Assembly: GCA_035280245.1 (NCBI GenBank)
Contig: DATEGF010000322.1
Coordinates: 1 to 5,339, forward strand
From: DASZHJ01 sp035280245
GTDB taxonomy: Bacteria; Pseudomonadota; Alphaproteobacteria; ATCC43930; CGMCC-115725
Direction of reading: 5' to 3'
Length of the DNA stretch: 5,339 bases
Part shown: one piece after another, positions 1 to 4,780 of the stretch
Layout: each line of letters opens with the position of its first letter
Position numbering within the stretch: the first letter of the stretch is position 1
Notes under the pieces: generated by a model
The model's database searches: none
What the model was told of the DNA's origin: nothing
What the model saw: the letters and a program-made list of their open reading frames with translations, nothing else
Translations under genes and position numbers: made by a program

Positions 1-741
1 GTCGAGGGCGTCCAGCGTCGACTGATCGAGCTTGTGGCCGATCAGCGCCTTGGCGGCGTCGGGCACCAGCAGCGCCGTCGGCGCCACCGCGCCGAGCGAG
101 ACCCGCGCGTCCTGGCAGACGCCGTTCGCGTCGAGCGTCACATTGACCCCGGCGCCCACAACGGCGATGTCCATCTCGGTGCGCGGAATGAAGCGGAGAT
201 AGGCGTCGCTCGAGCGCGGCGGGCGCTTTGGCAGGTGGAACTCGGTGACGATCTCGTCGCGGGCGAGCGACGTGCGGCCGGGGCCGGTGCAGATGCTCTC
301 GACCGGCGCCTCGCGCCGGCCCTTCGGACCCACGATCACGACCGTGGCCCTGGCGGCAATGAGGGCGGGGACACTGTCCGCCGCCGGCGAGGCGTTGCAG
401 AGGTTGCCGGCGAGCGAGGCGCGGCCCTGGACCTGTGTCGAGCCGATGAGGTTTGCGGCCTCGACCACGCCCGGCCAGGCGTTCTCCAGCGCCTCGTGCT
501 CGCCCAGCACCGCGCCCGGCGTCGCCGCGCCAATCACGAAGCCGCCGTCGACCTCGCGGATCCCGATCATGCCGGGAATCTTCTTCGTATCGACGATCAG
601 CTCCGGCTTTACCCGGCCGGACCGCAGCTGAACCAGCAGATCCGTGCCGCCCGCCAGCGGTTTCGCGAGGCCCGCGGCGCCGGCAAGGATCTTCACGGCA
701 TCCTCGACAGTTGCCGGCGCCTGATAAGTCAAATTGGCCAT
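1..741 (-). CDS. Molybdenum hydroxylase FAD-binding subunit (CoxM/XdhB family), 3' end cut by the window
   Basis: Reading the minus strand from ATG at 741 gives 247 uninterrupted codons to base 1 with no stop, so the C-terminus (about 40 residues of a usual ~285) is missing. The protein should be the medium, FAD-carrying subunit of a CO/xanthine/aldehyde dehydrogenase-type complex. It would pass electrons between the 2Fe-2S small subunit and the Mo-pterin large subunit in the cytoplasm. Visible family marks are an N-terminal YQAPATVEDAVKIL segment, the FAD pyrophosphate-binding AGGTDLL at residues 30-36, and the second FAD signature around residues 98-126 (IGSTQVQGRASLAGNLCNAS, then PAADSVPAL). 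The latter is the counterpart of the family's RNxGTxGGNLxxxSPAxD pattern. A later RTEMDIAVVGAG stretch (residues 187-198) is also typical. A GGGAG lies 5 nt before the ATG. The partner subunits would be expected further left, outside the window. The substrate cannot be told from this subunit. Confidence 0.92.
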   Translation of the reverse strand, partial: MANLTYQAPATVEDAVKILAGAAGLAKPLAGGTDLLVQLRSGRVKPELIVDTKKIPGMIGIREVDGGFVIGAATPGAVLGEHEALENAWPGVVEAANLIGSTQVQGRASLAGNLCNASPAADSVPALIAARATVVIVGPKGRREAPVESICTGPGRTSLARDEIVTEFHLPKRPPRSSDAYLRFIPRTEMDIAVVGAGVNVTLDANGVCQDARVSLGAVAPTALLVPDAAKALIGHKLDQSTLDALD

Positions 742-771
742 TCTCGCTCCCAATTCCGCAAAGGAGGCCCG

Positions 772-800
772 ATTCGTCCCGACTAGGCGCGTGGTGTCAA
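772..800 (-). promoter_or_regulatory. Candidate sigma70-type promoter for the FAD-subunit gene
   Basis: On the minus strand a perfect TTGACA (-35, bases 800-795) is followed after 17 nt by ACGAAT (772-777), which matches the -10 consensus at only 3 of 6 positions. A start near 765 would give a leader of about 24 nt before the ATG at 741. The -35 box and position are good and the -10 box is weak, so this remains a prediction. Confidence 0.35.
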
Positions 801-865
801 GCAACAGCCTTGGGTACCAGCCCTCGGTCGCCGGCATGGATCACGGCTGCCTCGCTGCCCGAACG

Positions 866-900
866 TTGATGGATCTGCTGGCGTTGGTACAAATGCCAAC
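866..900 (+). promoter_or_regulatory. Possible promoter with overlapping inverted repeat before the toxin-like gene
   Basis: TTGATG (866-871) and TACAAA (888-893) are spaced by 16 nt, and each matches the sigma70 consensus at 4 of 6 positions. The -10-like box lies inside an interrupted inverted repeat, GTTGG (883-887) and CCAAC (896-900), which ends one base before the ATG at 901. No Shine-Dalgarno sequence precedes that ATG, so a start of transcription near 900 would give a leaderless message. An operator bound by the neighbouring winged-helix protein is conceivable, as toxin-antitoxin operons are commonly autoregulated. The boxes are weak and the repeat is short. Confidence 0.25.
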
Positions 901-1181
901 ATGCGAGCGCGCCTGCTCTTGCGTGAGCGACGCATCCTGAGCGAAGGCCGCTTTGCGGAGATGGTTGTTTGGCAGCTGCCGAGCCTTGCTCCAGGCCGCA
1001 GCCACGGTTTCAAATATCGTCTTGCGTTCGTGGTCGACGGGGTCTGCATCCTACGATTCGATAATGAAGCGGGGAAGGGCGATCACAAGCATGTCGGGTC
1101 CGACGAAGTGCCCTACTCCTTTACAAGCGTGACGCAGGTGGTGGCGGATTTTGGAACGAGATCGAGAAGTGGAGGCCCTAA
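901..1181 (+). pseudogene. TumE/DUF6516-family toxin-like protein, disrupted by a -1 frameshift
   Basis: From ATG 901 the frame reads 84 residues that look like the small TumE/DUF6516 family (putative toxin component of a two-gene module). The N-terminus is MRARLLLRERRILSEG and is followed by MVVWQLP, FKYRLAFVVDG, DNEAGKGDHKH (residues 54-64) and the EVPYSFTSVTQVVADF segment. After TTT at 1150-1152 the frame runs on into GTRSRSGG and overlaps the next gene with no family-like sequence. Rereading T1152, a -1 shift in the TTTT run at 1149-1152, gives WNEIEKWRP and a TAA at 1179-1181. That is a normal family length (93 residues) and overlaps the next ATG by one base. I therefore infer a one-base deletion, either genuine decay or a sequencing error. 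Programmed slippage on the T run is possible but unproven. No Shine-Dalgarno sequence precedes the start. The toxin role is inferred from family membership, recalled and not searched. Confidence 0.7.
1171..1175 (+). promoter_or_regulatory. Shine-Dalgarno for the winged-helix gene
   Basis: GGAGG ends 5 nt before ATG 1181 and lies inside the last codons of the toxin-like gene. It decides the start: a TTG at 1151 in the same frame would add ten residues but has no ribosome binding site. With the TAATG overlap it implies translational coupling in the ancestral pair. Confidence 0.75.
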
Positions 1182-1522
1182 TGACCACCGTGACCATCGG
1201 AATCTCCCCACAAGAGGACACCAAGAAGAGATTGCTGCGAGCCTTCCAAGGCAAGAAGCAGGGTGCATTCATCAGCTTCGCGTCGGCCGAGCTCCTGTGG
1301 AAGGTGATCACCCCGAAGCGATGGGAGGTGTTGCGGGCAATGACGGGCGCCGGCCCGGTTGCGATTCGCGAAATCGCTCGCAGGGTCGATCGCGACGTGA
1401 AATCCGTTCATGGCGATGTCCGAGCCCTCGTGGAGGCGGGCGTGCTCGATCGCGTGAGAGGCGGGCACGTCGTCTTTCCCTATGATGAAGTCCACGTGGA
1501 TTTCGTCTTGCGCGCCGCGTGA
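1181..1522 (+). CDS. HVO_A0114/COG4190-type winged-helix DNA-binding protein (probable antitoxin/regulator)
   Basis: A 113-residue protein with an internal winged helix-turn-helix. It has a first helix around RWEVLRAMTG (47-56), AIREIARRV (61-69), a recognition helix in DVKSVHGDVRALVEAG (72-87), and a wing in VLDRVRGGHVVFPY (88-101). The C-terminal VHVDFVLRAA matches the ending I know from HVO_A0114-type putative DNA-binding proteins, which are commonly encoded beside TumE/DUF6516 genes. The N-terminal ~45 residues are a separate segment (FISFASAELLWKVITPKR) that may contact a partner. The likely role is DNA-binding antitoxin and repressor of its own operon. The frame is intact although the toxin-like gene in front of it is frameshifted. 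The antitoxin role comes from context and family; the DNA-binding fold is visible in the sequence. Confidence 0.8.
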   Translation: MTTVTIGISPQEDTKKRLLRAFQGKKQGAFISFASAELLWKVITPKRWEVLRAMTGAGPVAIREIARRVDRDVKSVHGDVRALVEAGVLDRVRGGHVVFPYDEVHVDFVLRAA

Positions 1523-1562
1523 CGAACCCAAAGGCCCGAGCGATGGAAAACAATCGCGCAGA

Positions 1563-1679
1563 GTGTCCAAGGGAGGTGATGACAGTTTCGAGAACCTGAT
1601 TACCGCCTGCCTGCATTGCAATTCCAAGAAGAAGGCTCGGCGGCTTGGCGATTTCACGGCCGACATGAATCCCTCCTGA
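1563..1679 (+). pseudogene. C-terminal remnant of an HNH endonuclease
   Basis: The frame ending in TGA 1677-1679 reads VSKGGDDSFENLITACLHCN followed by SKKKARRLGDF. This is the second half of an HNH nuclease motif: a (x)SKGG loop, the central Asn in ENL, a CxxCN zinc/fold element, and a basic SKKKAR tail. The first His (normally in a DHxxPxSKGG context) is absent; the residues in front are KQSRR. The preceding cysteine pair is also missing. An in-frame ATG at 1482 would overlap the end of the winged-helix gene by 41 bases and has no Shine-Dalgarno, so it is unlikely to be a true start. I call it a truncated, inactive remnant. A tiny expressed protein cannot be excluded but would lack the catalytic His. 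Confidence 0.65.
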
Positions 1680-1720
1680 ATTCCGGAGAAACTGCCTCGG
1701 TCTTTCCCTTTACGAAGCGG

Positions 1721-2560
1721 TCAGCCCTCAATCCCCAGCATGGATTTCGTCTGCTTCACCGCGGCCTGGTGGGGTGAGTAGAAGCGGCCGCGGATCTGGC
1801 CGCCGTCGATCACGATGTCCTCGCCGTTGACGAAGGTCGAGCGGTCGGAGGCGAGCCAGCAGGCGCATTGGGCGATGTCGTCGGGAATGCCGGCGCGCGG
1901 GATCGGCTGGGCGGTCGCGAAGGCGGCCTTGAGTTTGTCCGCCATGCCGTCGGCCTTGGTCGGCTCGGCGCCGAGCGCCTTGGCGAGGATCCCGGTCGCG
2001 ATCGCGCCGGGCGAGATCGAGTTGACCCGCACATAGTGCTCGCCGAGCTCCATGGCGACGCATCGCGTGAGATGGATCACCGCGGCCTTGGCGGCGCCGT
2101 AGATCATCGAGGTCGAGAAGCCCGTCTGAAGCCCGGCCACCGAGCCGTTGTTGATGATCGAGCCGGACTTCTGCCGCTTCATGATGGGCGCGGCATGCTT
2201 CATGCCCAGCATCACCGAGCGCACGAGCAGCGCCATCGCGGCATCGAACCCGGCGACCGGCACGCTCTCGATGCTGCCGGTGGGCGCGGGACCGCCGGCG
2301 TTGTTGAAGAGCGCGTCGAGCCGGCCATGGTGGTCGAGGGTTGCCTTGATTACGCGCTCCCAATCCGCCTCGCTGGTGGCGTCCGCCTGGATGAAGGTGG
2401 CGCGGGCGCCGATCCGCTTCGCGACCGCCTCGCCCTCGGCCTCGCGTCGCCCCGTGAAGACCACCTGGGCGCCCTCGGCCACGAAAAGCTCGGCGGTCGC
2501 GGTGCCGATGCCGCTGGTGCCGCCAGTGATGATCGCGATCTTACCGTCGAGCAGTCCCAT
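1721..2560 (-). CDS. Classical short-chain dehydrogenase/reductase (SDR), probably NADP(H)-preferring
   Basis: A complete 279-residue Rossmann-fold oxidoreductase. The dinucleotide-binding TGGTSGIG is at residues 12-19, DA at 60-61 (adenine-ring contact), NNAGG at 86-90, catalytic Ser140 in NNGSVAG, Tyr154 and Lys158 in YGAAK, and the NSISPGAIATGIL loop at 180-192. The C-terminal WLASDRSTFVNGEDIVIDGG is typical of classical SDRs. After beta-strand 2 the sequence is FTGRRE, with Arg38-Arg39 and no acidic residue, which favours NADP(H). The usual catalytic Asn before the VFLGMKHA helix aligns with Leu112 (LLVRSVMLGMKHA). A ~25-residue tail follows the normal end. AGGGGAG lies 7 nt before ATG 2560. 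The gene sits 33 bases downstream of the YccF gene on the same strand, so co-transcription is likely. The substrate cannot be assigned; annotation engines tend to name such proteins glucose 1-dehydrogenase or 3-oxoacyl-ACP reductase without support. Confidence 0.93.
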   Translation of the reverse strand: MGLLDGKIAIITGGTSGIGTATAELFVAEGAQVVFTGRREAEGEAVAKRIGARATFIQADATSEADWERVIKATLDHHGRLDALFNNAGGPAPTGSIESVPVAGFDAAMALLVRSVMLGMKHAAPIMKRQKSGSIINNGSVAGLQTGFSTSMIYGAAKAAVIHLTRCVAMELGEHYVRVNSISPGAIATGILAKALGAEPTKADGMADKLKAAFATAQPIPRAGIPDDIAQCACWLASDRSTFVNGEDIVIDGGQIRGRFYSPHQAAVKQTKSMLGIEG

Positions 2561-2593
2561 GCCGCTTCTCCCCTGAATGAGAATCCAAAGTGG

Positions 2594-3022
2594 TCACCGG
2601 CGGTAGCGCACGGTTTCCTCGATGGGCACGATCATCTTCCCGATCGGCCAAAGCGCAAGGCCCGAGAGCTTGAGGTGCGCCCAGGCGAAGGGAATTCCGA
2701 TGATGGTGATGGCGAGCACCACCGCCGTGAGCAGATGCCCGAGCGCCAGCCACCAGCCCGCCAGGATGAGCCAGATCAGGTTCCCGATCGCGCCGAGCGC
2801 TCCGGTGCCGAGGTCGTCGCGGCCCGTATGCGCCGCGCGCGAGACCGCGGTCTGGCCGAAGGGCATCAGGGTATAGAGCGCGATGTTGAAGGCGGCGCGC
2901 GTCCAGGGCAGGCCCACGATGGTGATCGCCATCACGATCGCGGCGATGAACCAGCCGACCGCCATGTAGAACCCGCCGCAGATGAGCCACAGGAGGTTGA
3001 GCAGCAAGCTGGTGATGGGCAT
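2594..3022 (-). CDS. YccF-family inner-membrane protein
   Basis: A 142-residue hydrophobic protein made of two similar halves. Residues 9-56 (NLLWLICGG, then AIVMAITIVGLPW, then ALYTLMPFG) align with residues 81-128 (NLIWLILAG, then AVVLAITIIGIPF, then GLALWPIG). A short polar linker, TGRDDLGTG, joins them. This duplicated pattern is the hallmark of the YccF (DUF307) family of membrane proteins. The family's biochemical role is not established. I chose ATG 3022 because the family normally starts just before the first hydrophobic stretch; an upstream extension to 3121 adds an Arg/Pro-rich tail with no family character. No strong Shine-Dalgarno precedes 3022. It is the first gene of a likely two-gene operon with the SDR. 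Confidence 0.9.
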   Translation of the reverse strand: MPITSLLLNLLWLICGGFYMAVGWFIAAIVMAITIVGLPWTRAAFNIALYTLMPFGQTAVSRAAHTGRDDLGTGALGAIGNLIWLILAGWWLALGHLLTAVVLAITIIGIPFAWAHLKLSGLALWPIGKMIVPIEETVRYRR

Positions 3023-3177
3023 GAGGTCGCGGCGCTTTTGGGCGAATGGTCCCGAGAGACTAGTCCCACGCGAGCGCTCCCGGCTAGGGCGAGGGACTCG
3101 CGGTCCTGGTCTTGTCGCCAAGGCAGCATGAGGGTAGACGATCGCTCGTGACCCCCGAGTACATCGCCTTTCACGCG
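3023..3177. other. Divergent intergenic spacer between the YccF gene and the ligase remnant
   Basis: No gene with family character is visible here. It must hold the promoter of the minus-strand yccF-SDR operon, but I see no convincing -35/-10 pair on either strand. The only structure is a loose inverted repeat, CGCGAG (3069-3074) with CTCGCG (3097-3102), whose loop is too long (22 nt) to call a terminator. The ligase similarity starts only at about 3178. Confidence 0.4.
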
Positions 3178-3381
3178 GCCGAGGAGGTCTGCATCGCGCT
3201 GTCGGACGCTCGAGGCAGCGATCAAGAGCTCATGCAGCGCATCACCCAGGCGTGTCGCCGGGTTCCGATCGGCCGGTTCCACGTGATCAGAATGGCCCGC
3301 ATACCGCGCAATGCGAACGGCAAGATTCAGCGTGACCGATTGAAGCAGGCTGCCGCCGCGTCGCTCCGGAATCGCTCGTAG
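3148..3381 (+). pseudogene. C-terminal fragment of an AMP-forming acyl-CoA ligase/synthetase
   Basis: From GTG 3148 the frame gives 77 residues ending at TAG 3379-3381. Residues 11-66 resemble the small C-terminal domain of ANL-superfamily (AMP-binding) enzymes: AEEVCIALSD, then QELMQRITQACRR, then FHVIRMARIPRNANGKIQRD. The last piece is motif A10, PxxxxGKxxR, and Lys59 is the position that catalyses adenylate formation in complete enzymes. Everything upstream, the ~400-residue N-terminal domain with its P-loop and hinge, is missing; the same frame meets TAG at 3085-3087. No good Shine-Dalgarno precedes the GTG. I read it as the 3' remnant of a deleted ligase gene, perhaps the former upstream neighbour of the cyclase. 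A stand-alone accessory domain is the less likely alternative. Confidence 0.6.
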
Positions 3382-3417
3382 CTCTCGCCGGCGGCCGGAC
3401 TTGCCTCGACGCACACG

Positions 3418-4710
3418 ATGAGACCCGCCGCCGCCGATCCCGCGTTCGAGCGCGCGCTCGCCGCGGAGATCCTGGCGAGCGAGCAGATCCGTGTCCGCGT
3501 GCTGACCGCGGTCCTGGCGGTGGTGCTGGTCCTCGACGAGCTCCTGTTCCTGTTCGGCCAGGATTTCCTGCGGCAGTTCCTGCGGGAATCGGTTCCGCCA
3601 TGGACGCCATTGCGCATCATCGGGCCGTTCCTCGCTTACGAGGTCGCGGTGCTGATCCTGCTCCGCTACCGGCGGTCCCGCGGCAAAGACATGCCAGCCT
3701 TGGCTCGCTTCACCAATGCGCTCATCGAGACCAGCTTGCCGACGGCGATCCTCTGGTGGGTAACCGAGTACGCCGGTCCCGCGGCGGCGTTCGGTACCTG
3801 GCCCTCGATGCTCTATTTCCTCTTCATCCTGTCGTCCACCTTGCGGCTCGATTTCGCGCTGCCGGTATTCACGGGAGCGGTCGCAGCGGGCAGTTACTTG
3901 GGCCTGGCTTACGCGGTGCTGCTGATCGACTCGGCATCGTCCGTTCCAGTGCTGGTGCCGATCTATCATCTGAGCAAAGCGGCGGTCATGCTGATTGCAG
4001 GCTTCGTCGCGGGGCTGATTGCCGTGCGGCTCCGCGGCAAGTTCCGGTTCGCCTTCGCGGAGGCGACCTCGCGCGAGCGGGTCACCAACCTCTTCGGCCA
4101 GCACGTCTCCCCCGCGGTGGTCGAGCGCCTGCTCGACAGCGCCGCGGAGTTTGCCGGCGAGACCCGCGAGGTCTGCGTGATGTTCCTCGACATCCGCAAC
4201 TTCACGGCGCGGGCACGCGAGCGCGCGCCAGAGGAGGTGGTCGCGTTCCTCAACGGGGTCTTCGCCTTCATGATCGAGGCCGTGGATCGGCACCAGGGCT
4301 TCATCAACAAGTTCCTGGGCGACGGCTTCATGGCGGTGTTCGGCGCGCCGCTCGACGATCCCGCCGCCGCCCGCCACGGCGTTGCCGCGGCGCGCGACAT
4401 CCTGGCCGAGATCGATCGCCGCGGCCTGGGCGCGGGTTCCTGGCCGCTCCGGGTCGGGATCGGCCTTCACATTGGCCCGGCGGTCACCGGCAATATCGGC
4501 TCGCCCCGCCGCAAGGAGTTCACGGCGATCGGCGACACCGTGAACCTCGCCTCGCGGCTGGAGCAGCTTACCAAGGAGCATGGCGCGCGCCTCATCGTCT
4601 CGGAGCAGGTCATGGCCGCCCTCGGCGACACCGCCGGTGCCGCGACGCCTCTCGATGGCGTCACGCTCAAGGGCTACGCGAGCCCGCTGCGCGCCTGGCG
4701 GCTCGCCTGA
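3418..4710 (+). CDS. Membrane-bound class III adenylate cyclase
   Basis: A complete 430-residue protein. The N-terminal half holds about six hydrophobic segments (roughly 27-47, 66-83, 100-116, 127-141, 147-171, 179-204). A short linker, ATSRERVTNLFGQHVSPAVV, then leads to a class III cyclase homology domain (about 250-430). Metal-binding aspartates are Asp258 (FLDIRNFT) and Asp302 (FLGDGFMAVFGAP). The purine-selecting pair is Lys298 (NKF) and Thr369 (EFTAIGD), the Lys/Thr combination expected for ATP rather than GTP. The transition-state residues Asn376 and Arg380 lie in NLASR. All catalytic positions are present, so it should be an active homodimeric enzyme converting ATP to cAMP and pyrophosphate at the inner face of the membrane. 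The membrane part shows no domain I can name and is the probable sensor or anchor. ATG 3418 has no clear Shine-Dalgarno. The gene starts 36 bases after the ligase remnant and ends 70 bases before a cNMP-binding protein gene, its likely effector. Confidence 0.93.
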   Translation: MRPAAADPAFERALAAEILASEQIRVRVLTAVLAVVLVLDELLFLFGQDFLRQFLRESVPPWTPLRIIGPFLAYEVAVLILLRYRRSRGKDMPALARFTNALIETSLPTAILWWVTEYAGPAAAFGTWPSMLYFLFILSSTLRLDFALPVFTGAVAAGSYLGLAYAVLLIDSASSVPVLVPIYHLSKAAVMLIAGFVAGLIAVRLRGKFRFAFAEATSRERVTNLFGQHVSPAVVERLLDSAAEFAGETREVCVMFLDIRNFTARARERAPEEVVAFLNGVFAFMIEAVDRHQGFINKFLGDGFMAVFGAPLDDPAAARHGVAAARDILAEIDRRGLGAGSWPLRVGIGLHIGPAVTGNIGSPRRKEFTAIGDTVNLASRLEQLTKEHGARLIVSEQVMAALGDTAGAATPLDGVTLKGYASPLRAWRLA

Positions 4711-4744
4711 CCATCCCCTGGTCTCGGCGGCAACGCCTGTATAG

Positions 4745-4766
4745 GTTGGCCAACTTTTCAGCTGAA
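4745..4766. promoter_or_regulatory. Two adjacent perfect 10-bp palindromes between the cyclase and the cNMP-binding gene
   Basis: GTTGGCCAAC (4745-4754) and TTCAGCTGAA (4757-4766) are each perfect palindromes, separated by two bases, with centres 12 bp apart. They lie 14 bases before the start of the cNMP-binding gene, next to its ribosome binding site. A weak TATAGG (-10-like) overlaps the left end at 4740-4745, with no matching -35. A repressor or activator site, or a small mRNA structure controlling initiation, is possible. Neither palindrome is followed by a T-run, so a Rho-independent terminator is unlikely. Confidence 0.35.
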
Positions 4767-4769
4767 GGC

Positions 4770-4776
4770 GGGGGAG
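4770..4776 (+). promoter_or_regulatory. Shine-Dalgarno for the cNMP-binding/TrxR-like gene
   Basis: GGGGGAG ends 4 nt before ATG 4781. It fixes the start and shows that the gene can be translated independently of the cyclase, whose stop lies 70 bases upstream. Confidence 0.7.
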
Positions 4777-4780
4777 AGCC

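Larger units (their letters stand above)
742..900. other. Divergent intergenic region with no recognisable gene
   Basis: This spacer separates the minus-strand FAD-subunit gene from the plus-strand toxin-like gene. Short open frames exist on both strands, but none shows a family pattern or a ribosome binding site. The only content I can support is the candidate minus-strand promoter at 772-800 and the candidate plus-strand promoter/inverted repeat at 866-900. Confidence 0.5.

Noticed and set aside
34..786. A 250-codon plus-strand frame antisense to the FAD subunit
   Set aside because: The minus strand carries the FAD-binding signatures in one continuous frame; the plus-strand product is Arg/Ala/His-rich with no pattern.
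1153..1485. Extension of the toxin-like protein in the unshifted frame (to 194 residues)
   Set aside because: The extension is Arg/Gly-rich and lies over the winged-helix gene in a different frame. The -1 frame gives a family-like ending and a coupled stop/start.
1673..1688. Near-palindrome CTCCTGAATTCCGGAG (14 of 16 positions) after the HNH remnant, as a terminator between convergent genes
   Set aside because: The arms are short with one mismatched pair, there is essentially no loop and no T-run, so it does not look like a Rho-independent terminator.
3069..3102. CGCGAG/CTCGCG inverted repeat upstream of yccF
   Set aside because: Six-base GC-rich arms with a 22-nt loop are expected by chance in DNA of this composition, and no other signal supports it.
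3112..3140. TTGTCG (3112-3117) and TAGACG (3135-3140) as a plus-strand promoter for the ligase remnant and cyclase
   Set aside because: The boxes match the consensus at only 4 of 6 and 3 of 6 positions, which is common by chance in this sequence.
1868..3151. A 427-codon open frame on the plus strand, antisense to the SDR and YccF genes
   Set aside because: It is opposite two well-supported genes, its composition is charged and repetitive, and it crosses the SDR/YccF boundary without a domain.
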